Source: Hedera helix
Lineage: Eukaryota > Streptophyta > Magnoliopsida > Apiales > Araliaceae
DNA: 64,000 nt
Assembly: GCA_947179155.2 (NCBI GenBank)
Contig: OX359270.1
Coordinates: 5,964,077-6,028,076, forward strand
Direction: 5' to 3'
Below are positions 47,918-59,234 of this stretch, one piece after another. Position numbers and translations under genes: made by a program. Position 1 is the stretch's first letter; each line of letters opens with the position of its first letter. The notes beneath the pieces were generated by a model. That model did no database searches. It was not told the DNA's origin and worked only from the letters and a program-made list of their open reading frames with translations.

Positions 47918-49069
47918 GAATTATTTTGGAGACATAGTTGGAAACCCTTTTTTCTTGACATTATGATATATGAGTTTTCTTTTAGTTTCGAAAGATTCTT
48001 ATGAAATCCATGTTTTATTTGGCCGAAGTTGTTGTAGAAAATTTTGGCAGATATTCTTTGTTGGCTTTAAATTTTTATGTATTTTTATGGGTGCTGAATG
48101 TTAGTATGGTGTAGTTTTAATCCTAAATACTTTGCCACTTACCAGAGAGCATAAATTAAGTTAAGTTTGATATGGATGGATTAATACTTCTACAGTTTTA
48201 CCCATGAATAATAATGGTCAATTGTGGAAATGGTAGAGAAAAAGAGACGGAATAACACAGAAAAAAAAGGGATGGTTAAATAGTAAAGATAATTGACTTT
48301 TAAATAGAAATGATAATTGACTTTGCCAATGTCTTTGTTGCTTTCCTTTTGTGGGTTGGGTTACAAGTGACTACCTGAAAAATTCCTTATTTTCTTAATT
48401 GAAACAACAACTGCGTTTGGGAAGAGGCTAAAATTTAATTTTTTGACTAGAGAAAAGAAAAGAAAAGAGAAGGACGCAGAGTTTTTTAAAAATTTCTCCC
48501 CAAAGATTTGAGAGTAAATTTATTAAACTCTAAGATGACATTTTAAAATACCGAAATTAGTTCTCAAATATAATTTTATAAGGGTACAAGTAAAAAATAA
48601 AATTTAAAACTCACAAACACGATAAAAGAAAATGATTTATTTTTTTTCACCCTCTTTTTTCTCGTTAATTTTAAATTCATTTATTTTATTCTCTTATATC
48701 TCCACATTCACATAGTATTAATCAAACCAAACAATTGTTATTTCTTCTTAATTTTTCCGTTACACCATTATTATTTTTCCGTTATTAGCGAATTTCCGTC
48801 TATATACAACTCTACATTGATAATGCTTGATACTTTGAACCATGCTAGCAGTTGACTGAGACTTGGTGCCAACGGATAGATGAGATCACCCCAAGATAGC
48901 ATGCCACCCAAATAATTGATAACTGGCCGTTATTTTTGAATTTGGACAAGTTTCTGGTGTATGACTGAGAGGAACTTTGAGAAAATGAAGTCTCTGTGTT
49001 GAAGTTAATGTGTATGATTTAACCTTCAAAAAAAGTTTTAAAAAAGGGAAAAATTCAATGGGTATTTAG
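47918..49069. other. RPSA 3' flank and intergenic DNA
   Basis: Nothing coding seen. A stretch from CTGCGTTTGGGAAGAGGC (about 48411) to ATCAAACCAAACAATTG (about 48721) has weakly inverted edges and could be a small MITE, unproven. The exon-like stretch at 49070 follows. Confidence 0.4.
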
Positions 49070-49187
49070 TACATTGCTTGCTCGGGTTATTGGAATTATT
49101 GGACAAATTGACCAAGATACACTTGCCAAAGGGCGAGATACATACAAGTACTTCACCAAGAATCATATGCTTTACGAACGGAACCAG
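49070..49187 (+). pseudogene. Orphan exon of a DYRK-type protein kinase
   Basis: Between ATTTAG (ending 49069) and GTAAAG (from 49188) an open exon encodes TLLARVIGIIGQIDQDTLAK followed by GRDTYKYFTKNHMLYERNQ. Plant DYRK-family kinases have ARVIGIIGPID..MLAKGRDTYKYFTKNHMLYERNQ in the C-terminal lobe. Splice borders are good, but no other kinase exon was found between 47918 and 58498. It is likely a relic or captured exon. The LTR element at 49213 inserted 25 bp after its donor, inside the would-be intron. Confidence 0.7.
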
Positions 49188-49212
49188 GTAAAGATCCATT
49201 CTTGTTATCTTC

Positions 49213-49810
49213 TGTTGGGATGTAAATATCTGGGGTGATGACTCATTACTAAATATCCTGAAAAGTCAAGCTAGTAGAGAGATAAGGACAAAATTCATTT
49301 AATGTGTGGGGAGGCGGTCACTTTAGAGGGATATAGATACCAGGAATCAGGAGAGGGAAAAGGGGGGATGAAGATCTACAAGGGCACTCTTCATGAAGAG
49401 GAGGAGGAAGGAACTATCATTAGCACTTGAAACAGGCAACATCACCGAAAAGTTAAAGGGAGAATTGATCATCTTCTTCATTACATCAGAGATCAAGCCG
49501 GAGTACACCATCTGGGTCACTCTCCGGCACATACCGTTGTATACGGGGTTATTGTAATATACAGCGTAGACGACAAGCACTACAGATCATTATGTTGTAA
49601 CGCATTCAACATCATTCTAGTGGATTCCTGGCATATCACCCGTGGTTTTCTCCCGATTTGGGTTTCCACGTAAATTATTGTGTTATTAATTTCAGTATTT
49701 ACTTGATCAAATATCTTTAATTCCAGCATGTTTTGGGCTCTTCATTGGTGGCGTATTTTGGGCTGGCCGACCCGGTGATTTCGGCCCACGTCCAAAATCT
49801 GACGTCAACA
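49213..49810 (+). repeat. 5' LTR of the young element
   Basis: TGTTGGGATG...GACGTCAACA, 598 bp. A 77-codon antisense frame inside it (49347-49580) is repeated exactly in the other LTR and is not a gene. Confidence 0.92.
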
Positions 49811-49828
49811 TTGGCGCTAGAAGGAGGG
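49811..49828 (+). other. Primer-binding site of the young element
   Basis: TTGGCGCTAGAAGGAGGG directly follows the 5' LTR, the position where a tRNA primes minus-strand synthesis. The tRNA species was not determined. Confidence 0.7.
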
Positions 49829-50219
49829 CTTTGATGTTTGATTCAAATCACCAAATTATTCCCGAATAATTTTTATGACGGTTCAGTTATCCGATTGAAG
49901 GAATATATTACTTCCGAAGCTAAGTTGTTTTTATTTATTGAATACAATAATATTATTATAATATTTGTACGTTTAATATATGCATGTCTATTCACTTTAA
50001 ATATTGTTTCAAGTTGCACTCTACATATTTGTGGTTATACATGGCACGCGTATGCTGTTTAACTCAAAACGCCAAATTGTGGTTAAATGTTATAAGTTTC
50101 ACTGGCAAAGACTTTTTATTTGAAGAAGGAAAAGTACTATTAGCCTTGTTCTCTCTCCTCGTATTCATTGCTCTCAAGAATTTTAAGCTTTACCGAAAGC
50201 TCCATTTGGTACGGTGTTC

Positions 50220-52360
50220 GGTGGACTGAGCTTGCGAAGAAATAGTTTGGGTCGGTGGCTCGGCAGCATGGGTGTCGAGGTGGGGCTCGACCACTCATCA
50301 GTGGGTTCGGTGCCTGACTGGTTGGGTCGGCGGCACGGGAATGCTTTGCGGTTGGGAGGAGCTCGGCAACTTCAATTCAGTGGCTCGGAGGTGGGATCGG
50401 CAGCCTTGATCGATGCTTGGCAGCCCAGCTCGATAGCTTCGATCTCACCTCGGCAACTTTGATGCCAACTTGACGGTTTGGATCCCCTCGAACATTAGTC
50501 CCGGGGTTGGGTCATTGGTATGGTGCAGCTCGGCTTGGGTCACAGTTCAGCAACAAGTGGGTCCGACAGTGGCTCACCCGTTCAGTAATCTGGTGGGTCT
50601 GTGGCTCAGCCGCTCGGCAGCCTGGGCTCGACGGATATGGGGTGTAGCTTGAGTTGGCTGTGGGGACGCACGACAGCGCCTGGTTGACCGACAGTTTGGT
50701 GGTCCGAAGGTGGTGTCCAGTTACTCGGCTATTGGGTGAGGAGAAACTAGTAAGCCCCGTACCCCTATTCATTATATTGATCCGTCCATAGTTGGTGATC
50801 GGCAGTTCGGGATCGGGGTTCGGCAGTAGAGCAACCCTGCAGTGGCAGCTTGGTTCGGCAGTGACTGGGTCGGCCTGCAGGGGAGCTCGGAGACTGCTTG
50901 GCAGTGGCTCGTCGGACCGGGTCTGTGTTCGGTGGTCTTTGGGTGGCTCAGTGGTGTGCGGCAACAGACCGGTGGTAGCTCTACAGTCTTGACTTGGCCC
51001 TCGGCCTTCGGTGGACTGATAGTGCACGTTCCTTGGCCGTTTGGGTCTCAGGTGTGGCTGTGTAGCTTGGTGGTTTGGATCCTCAGTATTTGGCTTGACG
51101 GCCCCGACGGTTGTCTCGATGGTTAAGGTCTGCAGCGACTCGGTGGGGGGAGCTCTTTGTTTGGCTCGGATCGGTATTTCCACCTTGGCAGTTTGGCAGT
51201 CATCTTTCGTTCTGCAGTTCCCAACTTTTTTACAATAGTTGGACAATTGCTTACCTGGTAAACATGTCCATAGATTTTTGTCTACATTAAGCATGTGGTC
51301 AGGACAGTTGGTTTGAAACACGTGGGGTCTGGTGCTGTACAAAAATCTTGAGGCTCTTCTATTGTTTCCGTTAGAGCTGCTCATGATGGGTGGAGGTGGG
51401 TACTCTGAGCTTGGGGTCGGCAGTCCGAGCTTGGGGTCGGCAGTCCGAACTTGGGGTCTGCAGTTCGGGATCGGGGTCGGCCTTAGGGTTCGGTACTTTG
51501 TGTTCGGCTTGGCAGCTCGGGGTCGGCCACAGTGGGATGGCTTGTTAGTCTGGGCTCAGCGACAAGTTGGTGGTCAAGCTCGGTGGGCACCTTCGGCTTT
51601 GGTTGTTTGTGATCGGCGTTCTACCAAGTAGAGAGAAAGGAGTCATTCGTGGGTCCTTGTGATATTTATTGTTCCCAGGAAATTTAAAGCCTATTAGAAG
51701 CTAGATGTTGAAGTCGGTGGAAACGAATTCCAACAAAGGCCTTTTACATCAGAAATAGTTCAACTTCACCGTCTACGACAGAAGTCCGGCAGCAGCCCCA
51801 CAGCAGCTCGGGGTTTGACGGGGTGGGCTCGTGGGTTGGCAACTTAAGCTCGGTTGGTGGTGGGGTGGAGCTCGGCGACCAGAGTTTAGTACTCGGATGG
51901 AGAGTGGCTCGGCGGGGTCTGCCAGAGATGGGCTCGTTGGCTCGGCAGACAGATTTTGGGTTCAGTGATCTTTGCTTAACGACTCGGCGGCTGTTACCCC
52001 AAGGCTGGGCTGGAATTCGGCAGTGAAATGACAGCACTGTAGCGTTATGGCTTCACACCGGCAACCTGGAACCTCTGGTTGGTGGGCGGTTTTGGGTAGC
52101 TTGGTGATGGCACGATGGTGAACTCGGCAGCAGAGTAACCTGGCGGCAACGGTCCTGCACCTCGACAGTCTTAGCTTGGCACGACAACATGACGGGTGCT
52201 CGGCAGTTACAGCACGAGGTTGGACCTCGGTTGATGGGGCTCGGTTGGGTGTTGCTCAGCTAGAGCACAGCGTGTGGGTGCTGTTCGGGAGCACGGTAGC
52301 AATTGGAGGAACGCAGTGTGTGGGAGCAGTGGTCGGTGATGTGAGGGTAGGATCGGAAAG
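50220..52360 (+). other. GC-rich, G-skewed low-complexity interior of the young element
   Basis: Strikingly GC-rich against an AT-rich background and built of loosely repeated words such as GGCTCGGCAG, GGTTCGG and GGGGTCGGCAGT. For example GAGCTTGGGGTCGGCAGTCC occurs twice at about 51408-51448. Lack of stops gives long open frames, the longest a 290-codon minus-strand frame (50512-51384), with no recognisable domain. I treat it as non-coding filler, with the possibility of a degenerate coding origin left open. Confidence 0.6.
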
Positions 52361-52956
52361 ATTAAGGAAATAAAAAGAGAAAAGGAGAAGATGAGAGAGA
52401 AAAGGTGGCGGGAGAAGAGGGGAGAGAGAGTAGATGCTGAAGAAAGTTAAGAGTGGAAGCTGGTGGTCCCAAGTTCATGGATTGCTTTAAGAAGCATATG
52501 TTGTAGATAAAATGGCGAGTAACCTTACTCGAGTAGCGTTTTAGTTGGAGATGCTTATTTTGTTGGTTTTGATGCTTTGGATGAAGATGTTGGTTTTGAC
52601 AACTCTATGGTTGGACTTTCCAGTTTGCAGCCCTTTGAAACGGGTAGAGCCACCGTGCCCTGGGCTTTGGTAAGGTAGATGCAGGGCTTGATAGGTCAGT
52701 ACAAACTCGGGACAAGCTGCACCGAAATCTGCAATTCTTCCAAGGAAGCCGATGTTTCAAGCCGGAAACAATTTCCTCCTGTTCAGCTACACCATTCCGA
52801 TAGTGCATGATCTGGAGGGAGATGACCTTGTATATGATTAACGAGAGAGAAAGTTGGTAGGGAAGTATATGTATAAACAAGTAAATTCATAGCAGTGGTT
52901 TGTGGTTAACAGTTCGGTATTGACAGCGTGGCAGTTGAAGTTTGCAATAGACCTTT

Positions 52957-53100
52957 TGTATTACTCTCCTATTATAAAATTTCTTATAACAAGAGAGTGG
53001 GGGGTTATATATATATGTTGTGGTGTAAATATTTGAGGTAATGACTCATATGTAAATATCGAGTCGGACTAAGTGGAGAGATAAGGAACAGACTTATGGC
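52957..53100 (+). repeat. Decayed inner copy of the element's 3' end (polypurine tract plus LTR start)
   Basis: TATTACTCTCCTATTATAAA followed by AAGAGAGTGGGGGGTT, then TGTTGTGGTGTAAATATTTG at 53016, parallels the true 3' junction at 54804-54905 (ATTACTCTCCTATTATAAAT, GGAGAGTGGGGGG, TGTTGGGATGTAAATATCTG). The similarity continues to about 53100 (GAGAGATAAGGA). It is an older, diverged LTR trapped inside. Confidence 0.7.
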
Positions 53101-53727
53101 AAAACTAGTGGTGCAGTAGTGGTACAAGCAGTAAGGTGGCAGCCAGAACAGAAAGTAGAAGCTCATTATCATATGAAGTATAATCACAATCAAAACTCAA
53201 CACAACATTCAATCATTTCAGTCGGCGGGGTCACGACGCTATTATCGGAACTCATTATTGAAGCTTTGGTCAAAGTATGGCGAAGCACGGAGATACAAGG
53301 TGATTTCTCTCTTAAACATATAACATGGTCTCTCTTGAAGATGCAAAGCTGGCACAAGGCCTCCCGAAGGGTCAGGAGCGCCACCTCAGTGACATAAGGA
53401 TGGGGGGAGACATGAGGAAGCCCGGTCCTTGAACCGGCACAACGAAATCAGGTCAGACAACATATATTTATTTATGCATATATTCAGTCATGCATTTATT
53501 ATTGTATACATACATGTGGTACGAGGATGGATGACTAATATGATGATATAAACTAGCATCTCTTCCAACCTACATGGGTGTTTCACATTATATTATGACG
53601 TTATAAGGTCGGCCCAACCTCCCTTGTTCCCCTTGAGGTATGGGAGTGCTGCTTTGGAAATTTGGCAAGCCTCCGTATTTCGATTTGACTGGGGGGCAGT
53701 GAGGACAGTCATTCTTAATTTTCTGTG

Positions 53728-54093
53728 CGACCGGGACGGTCAAGGTGATATAAGGGGGACAAAACCAGTCTCAGGGTTATATGAGGCACGACCGGGACGG
53801 TCAAGGTGATATAAGGGGGACAAAACCAGTCTCAGGGTTATATGAGGCACGACCGGGACGGTCAAGGTGATATAAGGGGAACAAAACCAGTCTCAGGGTT
53901 ATATGAGGCACGACCGGGACGGTCAAGGTGATATAAGGGGGACAAAACCAGTCTCAGGGTTATATGAGGCACGACCGGGACGGTCAAGGTGATATAAGGG
54001 GAACAAAACTAGTCTCAGGGTTATATGAGGCACGATCGGGACGGTCAAGGTGATATAAGGGGGACAAAACCAATCTCAGGGTTGTATGAGGCA
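53728..54093 (+). repeat. Tandem array, 61-bp unit, six copies
   Basis: Unit starts CGACCGGGACGGTCAAGGTG at 53728, 53789, 53850, 53911, 53972 and 54033. Copies differ at only one to a few bases. Each contains the palindrome GACCGGGACGGTC. No spacer sequences, so it is a minisatellite. Confidence 0.95.
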
Positions 54094-54106
54094 TCAACGA
54101 TCAGTT

Positions 54107-54500
54107 AGTTCAACCAGTTTGGGTTCGATCGTCTTCGATCCGCCCCTATCAGTGTGAATTCGATCGACTTCGATCAGTTTGGGTCCGAACGGTATAGTTC
54201 AACCAGTTTGGGTTCGATCGTCTTCGATCCGCCCCTATCAGTGTGAATTCGATCGACTTCGATCAGTTTGGGTCCGAACGGTATAGTTCAACCAGTTTGG
54301 GTTCGATCGTCTTCGATCCGCCCCCATCAGTGTGAGTTCGATCGACTTCGATCGGTTTGGGTCTGAACGGTATAGTTCAACCAGTTTGGGTTCGATCGTC
54401 TTCGATCTGCCCCGATCAGTGTGAGTTCGATCGGCTTCGATCAGTTTGGATTCGAACGGTATAGTTCAACCATTTTAGGATCGACCAACTTCAGTTTTGA
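54107..54500 (+). repeat. Tandem array, 89-bp unit, four copies plus a partial
   Basis: Unit starts AGTTCAACCAGTTTGGGTTC at 54107, 54196, 54285 and 54374, with a partial copy from 54463. Internally it is made of short TTCGATCGTCTTCGATC words. The decaying GGTTCGATCAGTTTCGG text to about 54770 looks like older copies. Confidence 0.92.
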
Positions 54501-54831
54501 TCGGTCAGTTTGGGTTCAATTGACTTTAATTTGGCCTTGGCAGTTTGGCATTGGCCTCTACCTCGGCAATTTATGGTTTGGCCAGTTTCGGCCTCGGCAA
54601 TTTTGTGGTTCGATCAGTTTCGGTCGACTTCGATTTGGTTCGACCAGTTTGGGTTGGGTCAATTCGGTTGTTCAAGCTCTGCAGCCCAGTGTTCAAGCTC
54701 AGCTACTCGGTAACTTCATCTCGACAGTTTCAAGATCGACAAATTGGGTTCAATTCGGCGGCATAACATATATATTTGGTGTTTTAAATGTACTTTTTGC
54801 ATTACTCTCCTATTATAAATTTTTTTATAAC

Positions 54832-54845
54832 AGGAGAGTGGGGGG
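54832..54845 (+). other. Polypurine tract of the young element
   Basis: AGGAGAGTGGGGGG immediately before the 3' LTR at 54846. Plus-strand priming site. Confidence 0.85.
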
Positions 54846-55443
54846 TGTTGGGATGTAAATATCTGGGGTGATGACTCATTACTAAATATCCTGAAAAGTC
54901 AAGCTAGTAGAGAGATAAGGACAAAATTCATTTAATGTGTGGGGAGGCGGTCACTTTAGAGGGATATAGATACCAGGAATCAGGAGAGGGAAAAGGGGGG
55001 ATGAAGATCTACAAGGGCACTCTTCATGAAGAGGAGGAGGAAGGAACTATCATTAGCACTTGAAACAGGCAACATCACCGAAAAGTTAAAGGGAGAATTG
55101 ATCATCTTCTTCATTACATCAGAGATCAAGCCGGAGTACACCATCTGGGTCACTCTCCGGCACATACCGTTGTATACGGGGTTATTGTAATATACAGCGT
55201 AGACGACAAGCACTACAGATCATTATGTTGTAACGCATTCAACATCATTCTAGTGGATTCCTGGCATATCACCCGTGGTTTTCTCCCGATTTGGGTTTCC
55301 ACGTAAATTATTGTGTTATTAATTTCAGTATTTACTTGATCAAATATCTTTAATTCCAGCATGTTTTGGGCTCTTCATTGGTGGCGTATTTTGGGCTGGC
55401 CGACCCGGTGATTTCGGCCCACGTCCAAAATCTGACGTCAACA
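54846..55443 (+). repeat. 3' LTR of the young element
   Basis: 598 bp, reads the same as 49213-49810. Followed by the TCTTC target duplication, then the continuation of the interrupted locus at 55444-55737, where no exon was recognised. Confidence 0.92.
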
Positions 55444-55737
55444 TCTTCCTTTTCCTTTTAAATAGTTCGTTTCTGTTTCAAAAACAGACTTTTATGCTTT
55501 TAACAGATTGATATCATCTGATCAATGGAAATCTGCTAATTTATCTTTTGCTGCGTCGTAGTCTAGTCCTGCTAACATGATTGCATTTGTGTGTGCATGT
55601 TAATCAACTCCATTTACCTTTCTTCTTGTAATATAATTTCCGATATATGTTGCCTGCTTGCACTTTTAACACCGCTGCAGGCACCAGTATCAGTGCCTTG
55701 ATTCAGTTTGAATCCTTATTCCTTTATTAATAGTACA

Positions 55738-56594
55738 TATACTCGCAAACGGTCCGGGCAAATCCAAACGAGCCGGGCCGCGATTGGGCTAGGCTAAAAA
55801 GATCCGGAATTTTTTGGGTTAAAATTTCTCAGCCCGTAGCTCGGACGGGCTGGGTCAGGTCAGCCCGTGGGCCAATTAATTATTTTATTTTATTTTACAA
55901 TTATTATAACATAACATGATGTTTTGATTTTAGACTATTGACATACAATTTGTTTTATTCAATAAAAATGTACTTATTAACAAAAAATTTTAAAAAAACT
56001 TATGTTTAATACTTTAATTAAGAAATAATTTTAACATTATAAACTATTGTAAGTATTATTTATTTGATTAAATATGTGAAACTAATAATTATAATTAAAT
56101 ATCAAGTGACTAATTTTAAAAAAAATGCTAAAATAATACCATAAGCACATCACATATGTATGTATTTATATAGTAACAATTATTTAATTATACATGTAAC
56201 GTATTCTCATTATTCTGTTATGTGCAAGTATATAAAAATATAATTAATTATTATTTTTTATTAACATTTGCTAATCAATAATATTTTAAATTTTGCTTTA
56301 TTTAAGTTCTTTCATATTTAATAGTCATATGTTTGGAGATAATAGTATTTTGAACAAATGAATAGAAGTTTTGTTTCATAAATTGATCTAAATAATTAAT
56401 GAATTAAGTTATTTTTAAAAAAAAAATTATATATTGATGTATTTAATTTTTTTGAAAAAAAAAAAATTGGGTCACGGGCTGGGCCAAAATGACCCTCTTT
56501 TTTTTGCTGAAATATGAAAGCTCATAACCCACTTTTTTTTGGCCAGCCCTGCCTGACCAGCGGACCCGGACCTGGGCCCTTTTTGCCAGGTCTA
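55738..56594. mobile_element. Small non-autonomous hAT-type element
   Basis: Flanked by 8-bp ATAGTACA on both sides (55730-55737 and 56595-56602), the target size of hAT transposons. The right end reversed reads TAGACCTGGCAAAAAGGGCC; the left end is TATACTCGCAAACGGTCCGG, imperfectly inverted. GC-rich subterminal GGGCCGGGC-type text flanks an AT-rich core (55880-56450). No transposase. Confidence 0.75.
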
Positions 56595-56602
56595 ATAGTA
56601 CA

Positions 56603-58498
56603 TAATGAAACTTGTCAAAAAAACAAAAAGATAATACAAGCAAAATGCCAATATTTTTCTTTTTTCTAAGGACTCTTGTGATGTATAAAACCGTGGATAT
56701 GATGGGCAAGATCTGCACCCAGTTAGCCCTCCCAACATCTGATGTTAGATAGGCCAACATTTGTTAATAATACCTTTGCGGTCTTTCTATAAAGACCATT
56801 TGAGTTCATTTTTCTTTTATACCCAGCGTACAAGTTCTTAAATACTGTCGTAATTATGATATAACTTCTATTTTAGGGAAATATCATGGTTCCAAGTGTA
56901 GACTCAGTTTTATCTATTTTTAAGAGGAAACAAACTAGCCAACTTATAGTAAAATTGTTTTTTGGGTGAAGTTGCCAGTTAGTTCGGCTATGAATTATTT
57001 GTTAATCTGTGCTGGGGTCATACAAAGGTATCAATCGGTGTATTTGGTGTATTTGGAGACGAGCCTTTTTTAGAGTTTCACAAGGTCTTCTTGTATAAGG
57101 GGTTCTCACGCTGATATAAAAAGAAGGGCTTGTGAAACTATAAAAAACACTTGGAAATAATAATTTCCGTTATTTGTTGCTCATCTCCAAAATTAGACCA
57201 AAAGTAGTACATCTATAGATTATATTAGATGAATAGGTATAAACCACAAGCCATCATTTTGCTTTGAAAAGATATTGCGTACCTTTAATTTATGTCACAT
57301 GGACTCGGGTACGGGAATTCATTTGTTGGTAGTGTCTAACGACTTGAATATTTTAAAATAATAGAATATGGAGACATGGCACAAATTATCTAAATCTAAG
57401 ATATGGGTGTAGTGTGGATACAAGTAATGTTGTTAAAAGTTGATGCAATATGATATTCAGTGAAAGAATGTCAAATCATTTGGGGTTAATTTGAATATAA
57501 TAGATAACTAGCGGGGTATATAAGTGAAGATTTAAATATTATAGGTATAGTGGAAATAGTAATAAGTTTATGGGTTCAAGTTCAAAATACAAGAAAGTTT
57601 ATGGGTTGCACAATCATTTGTTGGTGACTCTCTAGTGTCCAACCCACAGGTGAAGGATCCGACTCGGATCTCATACCCACACCCACGTTCACCTCGTGTG
57701 TACATGTATACTTCACCCTCAAGTTAAGAGTCCATGTAATAGAGCCTTTAATAGAATCCAACATCGAATTCTTCTCCTCATTTCCTTTTAAAAGTTATAA
57801 TCAGAAAAGTGTAATCTATTTAAATAAGTAAGGTGTTAACTCATGGAAGTTTCTCAAGAAATATGTTGTGCGACTTGTGCTGGTGCACAACGGCCGACCT
57901 GGACTAGTCTGGCCTGAGTCTGTCAGGTTTTGACTGTTGACCAGGTCATACCAGGCTTTATTTTTTAACCAACCAAGTCAGGCCAGGCCAGATTTAACTT
58001 AAAAATATACGGCCTAGTAAGGCCTGTGCAGGCCAGGCCAAATCAGGCTCCACTATTTGAGAAAACATTGGACTCATCTAAAATAAAATAGAAGCCCAAG
58101 CAAAACTATTATGGCTAACTTTAAAAAGTAACCCAAAATAGCTATGAATATTAGTGAGTGGTCATTGCCTTAATTATAGCCTAATGGTATTGTGAATTCT
58201 CCGTTGCTTATCAATTTGGGACTAAGGAATATATACACTAGTACTGTTGACACCAGAAAAGACGTGAAAACAAATTATTGACATTTATTTATGGAATGTA
58301 ATGTTTTACCTAATTAAATATGACACACCTTTCCTGGCCTGAATGGTGTGTAATAAAACTATAAAATAATTTTAATATTATTCTAAATTAAGATACGCCT
58401 CCTATATGTATGGATCTGTGTTCATAGTGGGCCCCCACAAACATATTACTTGGAGGAATAAGAGACTGAAATGGAGTAGAAGCAAGTGGAGTAACTAC
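56603..58498. other. Intergenic DNA without a recognisable gene
   Basis: A GC-rich patch at about 57880-58050 with repeated GGCCAGGCCAG and GGCCTG words resembles the subterminal text of hAT-type elements and may be a relic. CTCATACCCACACCCACGTT at about 57671 is a simple CA-rich block. No domain found on either strand. Confidence 0.4.
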
Positions 58499-58696
58499 CT
58501 TTCATGATTTGGTCACCAAGAATACAAATTTCTCCAGGTTCGTTTCGTGGGAGAAAGGCATTAGTGTCAGGATCCACGATTTTCATCTCGGCATTCCTAA
58601 CCACAGTTCCACACGCACCTAACTTTATCTCATATGGTTCCTTCGCAAACGCCAAGCACATTGTTAGCACTGGCCTTGCCTCCGTCATACCATACC
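58499..58696 (-). pseudogene. Orphan exon of 4-coumarate:CoA ligase
   Basis: On the minus strand, after an AG at 58698-58697, the frame reads YGMTEARPVLTMCLAFAKEP, YEIKLGACGTVVRNAEMKIV, DPDTNAFLPRNEPGEICILG, DQIMK, ending at a donor G|GTAGTT. GYGMTEA is the conserved adenylate-forming motif and GEICIRG the second 4CL signature (here GEICILG, with Leu for Arg). MTEAGP is changed to MTEARP. The flanking exons (the box I region upstream, WLHTGD and the catalytic-lysine region downstream) are absent from the neighbouring DNA. It looks like a relic or captured exon. The true enzyme activates hydroxycinnamates in phenylpropanoid metabolism. Confidence 0.8.
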
Positions 58697-59229
58697 CTTA
58701 TTTTTTTAAAATTTTGTGCTTAGTACTCAATATTAATTGCAAAATCTACATTAAATAAACATAAACTAGAGCTAAACATCAAAAGGGAACAAAGTATTGA
58801 ACAATTTAATCAAATTAATATTATTACGATGCTTTCTTTCCTTTTTATTGTAATTAAGAGATTATTTATTTTGATAAGGAATTTCAGCTATGTTTTCCAT
58901 AATAGTTTTTTTTTAAAACAAATAAACACCAACTAGTGTAATCTTATCTTGGTTAGAAATTTCTTTCACGGGACCCATCATCCATATGTTTTAACTTATA
59001 TGGTTGGTTTTTGTCCAAAGGTCTAGAACATTAGATTGGTTTTTGCTACTTGTTTTTTGCCAATCTGGTGTTGCTATAATGTTGTGCTGGAACTAGGAGG
59101 CAATAGAGTTTAACGAAAGATTTATGTCTAAAGGACGGAAACTCAAAGAAAACTAATATTCTATTTAAGGCTAAAAGACTTAATTCAATAGCTCTTTCTT
59201 TCTTTGGTACGGGACATTGTGTTTCTTTC
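58697..59229. other. Intergenic DNA, no gene seen
   Basis: AT-rich, no ORF of interest. Ends with GGTACGGGACATTGTGTTTC just before the tandem duplication at 59235. Confidence 0.4.
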
Positions 59230-59234
59230 TTTCT

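Larger units (their letters stand above)
49213..55443 (+). mobile_element. Young non-autonomous LTR retrotransposon (LARD-like)
   Basis: Two 598-bp LTRs (49213-49810 and 54846-55443) that I could not tell apart by reading, flanked by TCTTC on both sides (49208-49212 and 55444-55448). A primer-binding site and a polypurine tract sit in the right places. The 5-kb interior has no gag or pol domain; it is GC-rich and G-skewed in the left half and has tandem arrays in the right half. It therefore depends on another element for movement. Identical LTRs and an intact target duplication show a very recent insertion. Confidence 0.9.

Noticed and set aside
49347..49580. 77-residue minus-strand ORF, repeated exactly at 54980-55213
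   Set aside because: It is antisense within the two LTRs and repeated only because the LTRs are identical.
50512..51384. 290-residue minus-strand ORF as a real gene
   Set aside because: No domain, repetitive low-complexity composition, and open frames occur in most phases of this G-skewed region; kept only as a finding.
53728..54500. CRISPR-like array
   Set aside because: Units are contiguous 61-bp and 89-bp tandem repeats without unique spacers, in a plant retrotransposon.
56443..56760. 105-residue minus-strand ORF
   Set aside because: It spans the right end of the hAT-type element and its flank; no domain and composition follows the A/T runs.
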